Under the pieces are notes generated by a model. That model did no database searches. It was not told the DNA's origin and saw only the letters and a list, made by a program, of their open reading frames with translations. Position numbers and translations under genes: made by a program. A stretch of 64,000 nucleotides of DNA from Membranipora membranacea (Eukaryota; Bryozoa; Gymnolaemata; Cheilostomatida; Membraniporidae): NCBI GenBank assembly GCA_914767715.1, contig OU612075.1, positions 930,001-994,000 on the forward strand, written 5' to 3'. Below are positions 1 through 14,400 of the stretch, one piece after another (the first letter of the stretch is position 1; every line of letters starts with the position of its first letter).

Positions 1-2405
1 TGATCATTCAATGTTAACATCAGACATACTGTTGCTATTATAACAGTTGCAGCTGACATCAGTGTTAATGGGTTGTAAGCTAATTTTCACTATTATCACT
101 GGAGACATGTTGTTGTTGTTGTTGTTGTTTTGACTGTGAGAATCGATAGCGTTAGCGTGTGAGTGTGGATTCTATGTGTTGTTCTGGGTTTAATGATATC
201 TACAAACGTTTTTGTAAAATTGTTGGCCAACTATTTTGAGATCTATCCAGAGTCAAAAACTGATGTGGAACTTCAATGAGGATGTGCCCAAATTGGTAAA
301 TAAGGAGGGGCCTTGTCATGGATAGATTTGATAGCTAGATAGATCATCAAATAGATGGCTGATCATTTTTCTAAGCCATGTTAAGATAAAAAACATGAAG
401 CATGTGATGCTTTGAAAAAACCCAAGAGATTTATGTATTCAATAGAGTGTGAACGAAGCAAACCCACAATGCACCACTTTCTTGGAATTGCCCATCCCAG
501 TCATCCGCTAATGAGTTTTCACTGACCTCGTCATCTTTGTGATACCCATTTATATGTCCAGATTTTTAAAGCCATCTATTTAAATCAAGGGATAAGTTGG
601 ATATGATTTACAGGATAGCCACTGCAGCATAACAGGCCATAGTTTGAGGATTCAGACATTCCAACCCCTGCCAATAAGTCTGCGAGACATTATAGGGGAG
701 TTTGCCAAGACATTGATATGATCCGCCGAGACAGTACATTGGTAATTGGTATACTTATCAACAGAAAAAGCACAAACAATGCACAACACAAATACCTCAG
801 CCCTGTAATAGGTCAGATCGACGATGGTAAATAGCTGTCAACGATATCAGCAGCATTTACAATCAACAAAACTAAATACATGAGACAGAAACCTAACTTT
901 TAAGGAGGGCATTGACTATTTCTCTACTTTTCTATCTTATAGCTACCCAATGGATGAAAAGAGTCATCCGATTTATATATTATATGTTTTATGTATTTAG
1001 GCAAAATTCTTTTTCAGAATTAAAATTTTTGCTAACATCAACAACTCCTAAGCAGGCCGTCAAAGTTTAACTCCATGAATATTTTCATCCAGTTGGGTAG
1101 GCCTATGCTTGAGTAGGAAAAACATCGAAGTTTATCCTGAAATATGCTCAATTAAATTCAGTTTACTGCCTAAGGAGTTATGGCAGTGCCTTCTAAGAAA
1201 AAAGACAAAACACAGTCCTATCCCCCCCCCCCCTCTATAAATATGTCACATTGACATTGGTAAACATCCAGCCGAGGGAGAGAGGCACACAACAGGGTAA
1301 GTAATAACCAGCATTTGAGGTAGAGGGTCAACAGATTTTGACTTTATATACACCTTTGGAAAGGGTCGAGCTACTGAACAATAAATTCTCATCATCTCAT
1401 CATCATCATCTTTTAATTGATGATGTTGAGTCATTTTATAAAAGAAATGAGGACAAAAAAGCTGTTTTTGTCGATGTGGATGACAGAGTCGAATTGATTC
1501 CATGAAAGTTCAAAATAGCTAATAATTATTCTTAGAAATATAGCTCATCTTAATTTGTGGATTGAAATTAATATATGACGGGCCCAAAGCGACTTTTTAT
1601 GTCACCACCATCAATGCCAAAGTCTGCCAGATTTACCTCTATCTGCAATCAATTGACTCCACTTTGATAAAAACAGCCTTTTTGGCCTCATTTCTTTGAT
1701 AAAATGACGCAACGTCATCGAATCATATTTTGATGAGATATTACCATTCAGTAGCTCTGCTGCTTTCCAACAGTGCACAGTAGTCAATATTTGTTGACCC
1801 TGTGTCTGTACCTTAACTAATAACTATAGCTCTGAAAAAGCTATTAGATTATTGGAACGGCAGAGGACGCATATCTTACATAAAATAATCATCTATCAGA
1901 CATTGTTCTACAAATATCAATTTCCTTCTTCCTACTTTTATACAGTTAAGTCCCCCTAAGTGATTGATAAGAATTCTGCCTAATCTAGAGGACATCGATT
2001 AAGGCTCTAATAAATAGAAATACTGAGCTATTACAACATTCAGCTGATTGGTCTGCATTCCTCATCGATCATAACCCAGTTTGTGGAATTCATCAATCCA
2101 CCAGGACCTAATATGGTGATACACGCACACTCTACATGTATCTACTGCAGCCACCAACCTATAGGAGCTGAGCTTTTATTTTAAATGACTTGTTCCCAAA
2201 AAAAGAATTATACTCTGCCAGTAGAGCATATTGGTCACTGTATAACCTCGACACAGAGGGGTGGCTCGTGTGCCAAATTCATTTCTGCATTGGGCCAGTT
2301 AACAGCATATCCACAAAGAAAGGGCAGGCAACAAAAAACAGTGAAATTGACATATTATTTATGGAGTAGATACCACAAGTACACTACAATCATGCTTGTA
2401 CTTAC
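1..2405. other. Non-coding, presumably MICU3-like intron after the first EF-hand exon
   Basis: No MICU C-terminal exon (second EF-hand, VHFFGKKG-like motif) could be recognised on the minus strand. It holds a (TTG)n run near 113-129, a 12-C tract at 1222-1233 and an ATC/CAT-rich stretch near 1391-1411. The short frames here show no family resemblance. Confidence 0.5.
113..129. repeat. (TTG)n microsatellite
   Basis: About five to six perfect TTG units in non-coding DNA. Confidence 0.8.
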
Positions 2406-5400
2406 CACTTTAAACTCATTGATATCCACGCGCTGGTTTCCATCGATATCAAACATATTGAATGCAATCTCAAAACCGCTTTTAGGCTCTGTAAAGAGAA
2501 ATAGGCAGCATATGAGAAACAATATGAAACTAACCGGCGATGTCCAGGGTTACAAAAAATGGGCTTTGGAACTTCAATTACCTTCATACAGGGGAAGAAT
2601 ATGCAAAGAAAATTCATAGTCCAGTTTAATAATGTAAATAGTTTCATTTGAGAGGTAATGTAACATGTACTTTGTCATCCTTAGAGGTTTAAACTATTAG
2701 AAGGTCACATTTGAAACATAACTAAACAAAGTCTAGAGGGGCAAAAGCCCTGCAGTTGTGGCATTACACTGACTATCACCCCACTAGATGATAGATGAGC
2801 ACCAATACTAACGAACAACCATGAGAAACACTATCAGCTATGTGATTGTAGCCAAATTTTTATCCCACACATTCAGACCATTTGGCCGTAGTCTTATTTA
2901 CATCACAGGGGCCGACGATTTGAACTATGCTTTACATAATTGGTCTGGAGATTTTGCCAATAAAATCCAGGTCCGGATCGCCCTGTGAACACATTTCATT
3001 TGGTTTTCTTGTATCTACACAACATTCCTAACCGTCGCACTAAACCTGCCTGCCATTTGAACCGCAAAAAATTGGCAGCCAGTTCTGTCTGCAATTTTTG
3101 GCTTCTAATCTAGACCAATTACAAAATATGAGGGTCAGAATGTTGGGGGTTGATGTTTGGTAACCGCCGACAGAAGAGTCACAGGAATGATATGGAGGTC
3201 CTATTGACATAAAACAATGAAAAAGGAAGATGGAATTGGCAGTATGTATGACGGTACTTGATTAGGAAACAGACAGACTAAGAACAAATGTTCCTGAACG
3301 TGAGACTGGGATGAGAGAGGAATGTATCAAGTAAGAGTCCGAGTCGGTATACTCAGAACGTCTCTCAGCAAACAATCATGAGACTGTAAAGTACATGTAT
3401 ATCCTTGTTTGTGACATAAAGATTTTTTTAAATGGTGATTGACACGACGTCTTAAAAAACAGCTCGTGTTGAAATGAAATTCCCATTCCGAAGCCTTAAA
3501 CAAACAACAGGGCGTAGGCAATATTTATTTCCTTATAAAATCCAATCCAAGACACCTACAACTCATGTTGGGTCATCTTGAGTTGTGGGTATGTTTTGGA
3601 TTAGTCTCTGCAAAATAATATGTGACGATGCAATCAGAATTTTTAAAAAACCCGTCCTACATTTTAAAATTTACAAACAAAAAATCCATGACATCATCAA
3701 ACTTCTACAGGGAGGCTCCGCAACCTATAATTGACCGTGCCCACCCTGAAAAACATGCAATTCAAATTAATTGAATTTACCTTGAGCCAGAAAAAATAAA
3801 CCTACTCACACTTTAAATTATTGAGTGATCATTATTTTTGAAGTTGAAGTTTGAAGTGATTGTTCAGGTGAATTATTCAACGGTGAGCGATTTAATGTCG
3901 TAGTACCAAGCTTGCCAATGAAGGTGGCTTGTGATGTGCAAAATTATTCCTGCCTGTAGCTACTGCAGCCACCTGCCTCATAAAAACAATTATTCACATA
4001 TTCTCGCATTACATACAAATGAACTAGGGATCAGGGGCTGCAATGATCGATATTTTTGAAGTTATGAACTCGATGGTATCACAAATTAAACAGCACAACT
4101 CCCGTCTAAAATTGCTAACATCAGAGCAAGGGATTCAAAAATTGGATGGTGCTGTGTGGGCAGAAAACTATTGGATAAGAGTGTTTTGAAGACATAGTAA
4201 TATCAACAATTTTAAAACTGAATATATTATTGCAAATAAGCGAGAATATATAACTATTAGTGGGGTCAGACATTCACAGGTCAACATAATGAGATGTAGA
4301 CATGTCAATACAACCATGCAGATGTGGGGGTTTTTGCATAGTATAATTAAAGATCATTACTGTGGAGACAAACATAATGAATATTATTATTTAATTTAGC
4401 AAGTTCCATAACCAAACTGGAACCTATTAGCATAAATTTGTGAATTTAGCTCGAAGTGACCCAACCCAAAACGTGATATAACACAAAATATCATGAGTGA
4501 ATTGCACGTTTTTGTTGCATGGATGTCTGTTTTATGAATATTGAAGTATAAGATCAACAGAAGACACTAAGAGGCTACCTTACATTAGGATCCCCCCCCC
4601 CCCCCCCCCCCCCCCCCGGCTAAGATGGTTGTATAACCTATTTAGAATATGTTCTCAAAAATGTGTGACTTATTATTATGATGATAAGGTGTCTTTTAAT
4701 TTCAGGCCAAGGTCAATTGGGATTTTGAAGATCTTGTTTGGATTTTAGTGACTTGATGTGGGGATCAATTTGACAAAAATGTGAGGAAAGAATTTTCATC
4801 AAAATTTTGGTTACCAATTTGAATATTAAAAGCAAAATAATTCAATTTTTTTTCCACCAAAACTAAATTTCTGCATAAACCAATCAGTTAAAAGAATTTG
4901 ATGTAACATCATTTGTAACCTGAACATCCAATAGAATTTTGAAATAGTCTTTGATGTTTCATTTCAGTAAAATTCCTTGTCAGTTTGACAGGACCACAAG
5001 AGGCCGTGTAATGTGCATGTATCTGACTTAGAGGGGGAGACACTTAACAAAAGATTAACATATATCTACTTGTAGCTCTGACACCAGCTAATGATTGATA
5101 GCCGGGCAACGTCCTTTACAGGCCAATCACTTTGACAAGACTCACCTCAAAAATGACAACACCAAATCTTAGGGTTGGGTAATCTGGAGAAAAAAGGCCT
5201 CGATTATGTTTGGACCCTTGATTATTTTAGATATCAATTAGGAAATAGGAAAACCGCATCTCTCAGACACAGAAAAAGATTACAACCTAACGCCCTGCTC
5301 TAGGCAACCCTTCCTTCGCCTATATAGAGCTTATAGAACCACTTGTTACAGGTTTCAATTATGTAGTATTTAAAGATGATCAAATATTGAATATTTCAAG

Positions 5401-8400
5401 GTGTTGCCCAGCCCTATCAATGTCGCCTAAATACTTCCTGTGTTTTCAATTGGGGTCAGGTACTGAGGCCAGAGGTCAGGTACTGAGGCCAGAGGTCAGG
5501 TACTGAGGCCATGAGGTCAAGGATAGTGTTTGATTGACCTATATACCGGTAATCTATAATACAGTATAACGACTCTGGATGTATCAAATGCCCAAATGTC
5601 CTATGCTCCCATATGTCGATGTGACATCAATTTGAGGGCCAATCGATACATGGAACTAGCATTAAAGAGGTAGGAATCGAAGGGGGTGCACGGGGATTAA
5701 TCATGTGAAGTGACAGGCAAGACCATTGGCTGATCAATGTAATTAGAGGCGGAGAATGGCCTTGGTCTCCGCCTCTAACAGCCAGTCCACGTTGCGTTCT
5801 CAAGTGGTCAAGTGTGTTATATAAGAAATTGGGAGTCGCAGACACCCATAAATAAAGTTGAATAGAAGCTATGATATAGCTATTGTTGTGTTGGCTCATC
5901 ACACTTGGGATTATAGGGTTTAATTACAACGGTCAATTTCAATCTTGACAACGGTATCTAGGCAACCTCTAAAACCATAAATCATAACGTCAAAATTGAC
6001 CAATTAGAGCTCATATATTTTGAAGCGGATGATTTGAAATCATCGGAACTGGGCAATTTCGTATGACATCAGTCATATTTTCACCACTTTTCAATGCCAT
6101 TATTGGAATGAAAATTTATTGGGCATGTGTATCACACAATTCCGCATCAGCTTGTCTGATTCCCATTAAAAATAATTCACTGCTCTCCTCTTAATTCCGA
6201 AAAAGCAGGAGGAATTTGAATGCTGCTAACCCCATTTGAATTTGATATGGCTGGGTGATCGCTTTACATTGACTGGCCCTTATATACCGGTCGAGGCACT
6301 TTAAGGTCAACTTCTGTTCACATTGGTTCGTTTTAATTCATTGTAATTGCGGAACCACTCTCAGTCTGACTGGCGGTGTAGGGCATAGATGAATGGATAG
6401 CGCAAAGTGACAACAAGGAGTTAAAGACACTTGGTGACAATAACTTCAGTGCTGATGGCCAAGGTCTGAATCCCGGCCTCAGCAGTTTCTTTTTTATGTT
6501 TTATCATCATGGAAATCAAGAGCTTTCTTATTCCGATTCAGGAGTGGAACACTCATTCGAAGCATGGGACCATAGTGATGATTCCTTTCTTCAGTATGCA
6601 AAAGATGATAGGGCAATGAATATTTATATTTTAATCTGGAAATTAAATTGGGATACCTCACCTTCAAATTCACAGAATCATTATTTTTGGACCACCAAAT
6701 TGAGATGTGAAGACGAAAATCAGCATAATTTGAAGATTTAATTAATGTTTAACTGTCTGAACGGAACAGAATTTAAAATCAGCAATTGCTATTAGTTAAA
6801 AAAATATGGATTAGCAAAAAAAAATTAGAACAATAGTCAAAACAACAGCCTCAGACAGCAGCGATTAAGATGGGGTGCTCTGGGGCCAGCATTTGCAAAA
6901 TCATTTTTAATCTTCTCAACATGACTGGGAAACTTATTAAATGGGATGAGAAAGAGAAAACATGTGCTGTTAAAATCTCGGAGGGCCAACTGTAGAAGCG
7001 GTCAAGCTTGAGTTGTTGTTCATACTATTCCAAAAATATTCGGAACCAAGCATGTCCCTTGAACTACTTATGTGTTCATGTACTCAACTTGTTTTATGTT
7101 GTTAATCTTGTTCAAAAATCACAAGGATACTTGGGATAGGAATTACTCAAAGCCACCCCTCAGCATATGCTGCCATCAGCGGTATTATGGGTAATATATA
7201 TAATTACCCGCAGCATTGGTTAACTCGTGTTCTATAGCAAAACCAGCTCTCCGATCTGCTCAGGAAAATGATGACGCAATGAGATGAAGATATATGATTA
7301 GTGATGATAAGGAAATGGTGATAATGCCGGATCGGGTTTTTTCCTCACATTGACCCGGCCCTCCCGACCAGTCCCAGATTCAGGTACTTGCCTTGACTGG
7401 AGGGCACACAGCTGAATACTATTATAGTCCAACGGGTGTGAAAATTTTGAATCAGAGAGAATGGGGAGGGAAAGTAAGTGTAAATTGGTATTTTTAATGA
7501 CACTTCTGTCACTCAAGTACACTTATGGGTTACACCGAATAGCAACTATCAATTAGCGTCTACCACCCCAACTAACCCGTACTATATTAGGTGAAGGCCT
7601 CCTGACACACAAGTCAAGCATACATTCAGCACTCGTAGTTTACGGGCTTCTTGATATAGGCCTACTTGGTGTTTTCTCATATCATTGTCCAATTTTTCTA
7701 CTCCTTTATCAAAGCTGAAATCAATGCTTAATTTAATCACAGCATCATGATTGAAGAGCCATGAGTAATAGTGATGAGTTGAGGGATTCAGGCTGCTAAA
7801 ACTCAGAGGTCAGACAACTTCAAACCAGTAAGACAAATCTATAAAACAGCATCTCATCGGAGGGGCGCAGTGATCCTGTAAGACGCCCAGGGAATAACAT
7901 GCTTAAGTTACAATACAGGAAAAGCATTAATGTGTCTTATTGTGAATCTTTTGCTGGTTTGAAGTTGTCTGATATTAAATTAATTTCATGTTTTTTGGCC
8001 TTTTTCTGCTTTTTTTGTGCAGGTAATATAATAAATAAGAGTGACTTTTACCTGTGAGGATACAGAGGAGAAACAGGTACTCCACATAAGATATCAGACC
8101 TGAAAACAGAAAATTATTATATCATTATTATAAATCATTATATATTTTGGTGGCTATTACCATAAACATAATAAATACTAAGTATTTATATGTTTATGGC
8201 TATTACACATCGTTTCGCTGAATGATGGTAAACATTAGTATAATGCATCAGCTGTTTTTAGATCCCTCCACAATCATTGATAAAAATAAAGACTATTATA
8301 TAATTTAATATAATATAAGATAGATTTTTGGTAGTAATCAACTCCAGATAGAGGATGATAGAATGAGTCTCATTCATAATAACAGCTAGAATTGTAAAAT

Positions 8401-11400
8401 GGATGACTAATCTGTTATAGAATAACATGTAGCCTTGACAGATGCCACACTTTGATCTGACTTCAGGATACTAACCATGTATAAAGAAATGCACACAACA
8501 ACTACCAAATACCTTTGTTTTTCAGTTTCTCAAAAATTGTCAGTTATTGTACAGAAATGGTGTTAATCATGTACCAAGGAGTCGCGCATCATGGCAAGGT
8601 CAAAAAACTCTGTCAATGGTTCTACCTTGTCTGGCACAAACCCCTGTGATCTAACATGTGACCCCAGAAGTGTACAATAGGATATAGGCGGGTATCATGA
8701 TTGATCAGCAAAGATTTTAACCAGATTAATCTCTTACACCACAGACCTATAACTGGAGGAAAGTTTGCTCACGAGTTTATGACCCGTAACTCGCGTGGCC
8801 TTGTGGATGTTTCCAGGTAACAGATTAAGGTTGTCAAGATCGGAATCCCTGGAGAATGTGGGAGGTGCCGCAAACTAGGATGATACCCTAGATTTCATTG
8901 TTCCACAGCTGTTCAGTCTTTGTTGAAGTTAATTATTGCACAATATAGATATTACCATTGACACTTCGCCAGGTCTATTGTAGATCAAGGTTAATACAGT
9001 TGCCTACATTCCAGATGCTCCATTCCACTTCAATTCCAAAACACTGGCCACTCCGCAGACAAAGGCTGCGGTGTGACCAGTGGATTGGTAGCAACTCCCA
9101 ATGCAGGCAAATGGACCCAACTTGGTCTAGGTCTGTTGGGTAGTAAGCAAAGAAATCTGAATCCTCGGAATCAGATTTCGTTGATTTGCTGTATGCTCCA
9201 CAATTTAATTTAACTTCTCCAGGTCGATGAGGAGATCAAGGGCGCAGTATTTAGTCCTACAGAAATGTTCGGCAGACAGGAGGGTAACTTATGGTCAAGG
9301 GTTTACACAAAATAAAAGAAGCCGTAGAGTGACACCTTTATAGGAATGTCTAATCAATGTGCAAAGTTCAGCAGCTCTGGTAAAATATATACATAATGCG
9401 TGGGAAGTGTAATCTTACTCTAACTTCCACAGGTCCGTTATTTGTATTGTTGTCTATCAGGCTGGCTGTTACACCACTTTAGAATGTTTCTTCACTCATA
9501 TGCATACAATCGTAAATTACGTATTCGCGGAAGACTGTGCTGATGATATGCATACCAGTCCTGTGGCAGTATACTATACAAATTCTTCTTCAACAATTTC
9601 CATACCAAATTTATAATTCCAAGTAATCATATTTGTTACCACATCACCGACTGGAAGCATCACAGAAACATGTGATTCTTGTCCAGAAATGTTGGTGGAA
9701 GTTGGCAGGTAGTCCATCAATGCCATCGTGGGCTCTAATTTATGAGAATTAATTCAATTTTAATCACCACAAGTAACACTACTTGTGCGCTAATGATTTT
9801 TTGTTTATTATATATGATAATGATAATCTTCCGATTAAGAGCTCTTTACTTTTGAATTGATAGGCAATTGATCAACACTCATTTCCATTTTCCTTTCTTA
9901 TTAACATATTGATATTTTGATCTCATTATTGACTCAAGGTTGACCTATAGTCTGACATGGGGTCCGGGTTCAATCGGCCCATTGTCTTAAAGTGAACCGT
10001 CTTTTACAGTTCAAAAGTATCCGCTTCTATTTGCATTTCAATATAATATAATTTCGGTATACTTTGAAAAGCTAAAAACCCGACAGAAAACAGTTGCACC
10101 GATAAATGGCGCTGGCTGAGCTAAAAGTTCAAGTCCAATCGGTATATTTCATTTAGCTTCACATCCACAGTAGGTATGTCTTATATGTCAGCACTGAATC
10201 TCAAACTGAGATGGAGAAAGGTTTGCAGTACGCCTCTATGTATCCTTGTTTGCCCCTGTCATTTGTGACAAGCAATGGAATAATATGGTTTGACACCGAT
10301 ATCACAACAGAAACACTGATCGTGAAATAATTACAGGTTTATTTTCGTTTGATATTTTAGTAGTTACTAATAGAGAGTATAACTCTGTGAGAACATATCA
10401 GTTTGATGATGTTAAGATAACCACCTCAGCGTTAATACCGTGTGTCCATGGCAAAGATGATAATAACAAGGCTTGTCTTTTGCAACCACTTGGAATTTGA
10501 AACGAGTACATTTCGCTTCGCGTCAATCCATGGCCAAAATTTGCTCGTAACCTGCCTTGCCCGCATAGCACTGAGATCTGAAGAGCCTCTCTTTCGATCT
10601 GTTATGACATCATCGAAAATTCTGACACTGTTACGGTACACCGTTTACCGGCAACACAACCTCTGGTCATAAACCGATGTAAATATATATTAACAAAGAA
10701 TTCACAGGTTAAAATCTATGCAAATTTAAAATCATAATAATGTAAATTATCAACCTTAAAATAACAAATTTTGGCCGTAAAAACATGCCTCATGCAATTC
10801 ACTGCCACTTTGACATGCCAGACATCAACGCGCCACACCTTATACATGACATTGACTTAAAACAGGATCTACTGTAACAGTTCATGCCGAGCAATGATGG
10901 CCTGACCAAAAGAACAACACTCAAATTTTCATTCTTACAATGTTACCATATTTAAATAATTTAAGCAATCAGTATTTTCAATTAGCAACGCGGCAGTTAT
11001 TTGAATATCATGTTTATCCGACATCACCATCAAGTTCCAGACACCACTTTCTCTGCTACCAATACAGTAAAGCTAAGTGCCAACTGTGACAAAAACAGAT
11101 TCATCACTTTTAATGTTCAACCAATGTGGCAGTGAAACAAAAGTCCATCGTGAATTAAGGTCTATCAAAACCAATTGAAATTCATGGCCATAAGTTCGCA
11201 AATACCATGACCATGACAACTGATGTCATCATAAGAATTTCAAGGGTATCCATTTAATATCAGGATCACAAACATCCATTATCCCAGCCACACATTCAGC
11301 AGCCATCTCTTGAACACCCTCTGAGGTGGAAAGCTCGAAGACAACACTTTATAACTGCTGCAGCTATCATCCCAGCGAGGAATGAACCGATGTGAGAGTA

Positions 11401-14400
11401 ACATTTAAAACCATACTTGACCGTAATTATATCTTGTCAAATTATCTAGTTGACCATTGAGGGCACTCAGTGTAGAATCCTGTCACTGTGCTTTCCCCTC
11501 AGAGAGACTCGTATAAACATACAACCATAAACGCCTGAGGTGCCAACATCGCCAGCCACAACAACGACGGTATCTGCAACAGCAGAGCTGGATCAGCGGA
11601 TTAAAGCGCAACGTCTCGGCAGAAACAATGGATTAATCGTCCAGATATGATCAAGCACCACCAAAAAACATTGACGGCAATATCGCAACACAACGGGGTT
11701 GTAAAGGCACCAAGACTTTTTATAATAATCATTACTGCACAACAAGAATCAACTCAGATTTCGACATCGACATTATCACAAACATATCTAAGTTAGTTTA
11801 TCTCAACTATAAACAGCAGAAGTGCCTGATAGGGTATATAATAACACATTTACAGATCACAAATAACATCACTCTTGATATATTCCATCAGCATCAGAAG
11901 ACAACATTATCGATTGGATAATAGCAGCACAACAGACTACTACACACTACAACGACGAGGAGTAACCCCACTGCTCTAAAACGGAACTACGATACCAATC
12001 TGCTTCAATATAGGTATGACAGTGCATCAATGACAGAGCAATTCCACGTTTCACTGTAAATTGGTCATAGGAAAGTATCAAACTAGGATGTAGAACCTTT
12101 TTCAAGGTTTCCAAACATTCTTTGCTGGGCTAAAACGGAACTACGATACCAATCTGCTTCAATATAGGTATGACAGTGCATCAATGACAGAGCAATTCCA
12201 CGTTTCACTGTAAATTGGTCATAGGAAAGTATCAAACTAGGATGTAGAACCTTTTTCAAGGTTTCCAAACATTCTTTGCTGGGCGTTCCGACCTAGTTTT
12301 TGAGAGCAATTAGCCCAAAAACAAGCCAATCAATTCCTTTATGCCATATTATTAACATTTTGACGTCACCGGGCACATTGTCTTTGACCAAAAACAAGCA
12401 GATCAAACACTTTATTTTCTCTATACGCCAGATCATTAGCATTATTACGTCACCGAGGGGGCACACCTTCTCCATGACCTAGACAACAACCAGGATCCGC
12501 TGTAACAATCCGGGTTAAATGTGGATATCAAACTACTTGAAACTTTAAAATTCCATAGCGTACAACTTATTTCCTTCTTTTCTGGGTAGAATGAATAAAG
12601 ATAGGCCTTTCACAAAACACCGGCGGCATCTTATCTGGTCTCCATCAGTGAGAAAGTAACTTACTGGTTCTGAACACTATCAGTGATCTGAAAGTCAGTG
12701 CTGAGATCAAGAGAATTTTTACATATAAAATCAGTTTTGTTTAGCTTGGTCTTTGCAAAGTTGGAATAATTATGTTTTAATATAAAGTTTTCTCTCTGAA
12801 GCTCTTCTTCTAGTTAGAGATGGCATTTCTTTCGAGGTTGTCACTTACATCTCCTCTCATCCCCTAGAATTGATCCTGAGGTTGACTGGAAATAAAGCAA
12901 AAATAATAGAAATAATGAGGAAGCCCCATTTAATTAGCCTTGACTTTCTCTCATTGGATGACCTGCCGGCTAACTTTAGTAACAAATCACTTTATAATTT
13001 CAGTCTCTGACCACCATCACTCATCTAATGAGATAATAATAGATACAAATCGTAACTACAAAGGGAAGTGGCGTGTGAAAATATGCTCTACATTTATTTC
13101 TTGGAATTTCAAATACAGAATTATTGCAGTTCAGACATGAGACATTACAGTTAAATTTCCAACACAAAATGGAGTTCTGTTTCTCAGCTCATTTTTAAGT
13201 TCAAATGAAGAGTTGTTTCCCTCCGCTTAGTGAACTTGAAGCATTTTTCATCAACTTTATTGCTTTTAAAAAAAGGAAATAATGGAGTTGTTAATTTGTC
13301 AGCTGATCTAAGATATGAAAGACGTAAGTGATTCGTCGCCAGTTAAATGTAAACATAGCTGACCCAGACACAAATATGATGCTCTGTATTTAGTAAACAC
13401 GTTCACATTCACACAAAATTTACACGAAAGAAAGTGCTAAATTCTGAACTCAGAAGCTATAACTCCCCTGGATTGATGAGGCAATCAGCAAGGCAAGCAT
13501 TCCAATATCACACAAGTGATATCATATGTCCAATAAGAAACATGTTGTCATGATGGGTTTGCAGTTTTGAGTGGGTTAGAGTGAGCCTTCGATCAAGTAG
13601 ATATGTTTCAGGATCATAAATGCTTAGGGAATTACTACACCCCTCTTACTCCACAAGTTATTAATAAACTTGATACTGCATAATATCAAGATTTTAATCC
13701 ACCATCTGAAGAGGATGTAGGAAGTGTGGGAGGACAAACAATGTACTGGAAGCTAGACCAAACAAAAATATACATGGTGGAAGGGTTTTAATTTGAACTT
13801 TGGAAATATTATACAGAAGGTTAACACTCACCTTCTAAGTAGGGGTACCATCAGGGAAGATCATTTCTCCCTTTTATCTATAGATAAACTATTAAATCTC
13901 CATACATCTGATTTTGAATGTGGATATTTTATACCTATTGCAGCAACATGCCCTAGAGCTGCTGAGGTTGTTAGCAGAGTTAGTTTGGTGAATTCGGACA
14001 GGCCATATATCGTACACGGCCCTTCACCAAACAAACAGTTTTGGTTTTGGTAATGCCATAACATCTGTGACAAAACACCTCAATTTAAGCTACAATGTAC
14101 ATTTTTTCACATGCCAATTGTGTTTACAGTTTTTTGACAATTGGCACATGGGATTCCATTTTCTTCCTCGCACTATAATGGGATATGAGGTGTTGTTTTG
14201 AGCGTTGTTAGTTGCGCTTAAGGGAAGCATACCAAATTAAATTGATTACAGGGAGTCTTGTATCATTATTGCAATGGCATGATAGTTTTCCTTTCTTCAT
14301 GACCAGAAGACAAGCTGGTTGTTAGCATACCATCGCTCTTTGATTAAATATCTGATGACTCTTCTCTCCTCGAGTGCTCTGTCTATCCCTCAGTGAGATG

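Larger units (their letters stand above)
2489..8051. other. MICU3-like intron 4 (about 5.6 kb)
   Basis: No coding exon seen. It contains the 26-C tract at 4592-4617, the 20-bp AGGTCA-containing tandem repeat at 5451-5518 and a possible tRNA-derived SINE at 6373-6490. Confidence 0.6.

Noticed and set aside
1391-1460. Minus-strand DDDDEMM-coding stretch as a MICU C-terminal exon
   Set aside because: It comes from an ATC/CAT microsatellite and matches no MICU segment; no in-phase acceptor was found.
2185-2619. 144-codon plus-strand frame
   Set aside because: Antisense shadow of the MICU3-like EF-hand exon at 2406-2488, which explains part of its openness.
4592-4617. Poly-C tract as a G-quadruplex or i-motif regulatory element
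   Set aside because: It is an isolated homopolymer deep in an intron with no conserved context; length is unreliable, so no function is claimed.
10432-10672. Overlapping frames on both strands (69 and 76 codons)
   Set aside because: Mutually antisense, no transposase or other family motif; probably chance in a locally less A+T-rich stretch.
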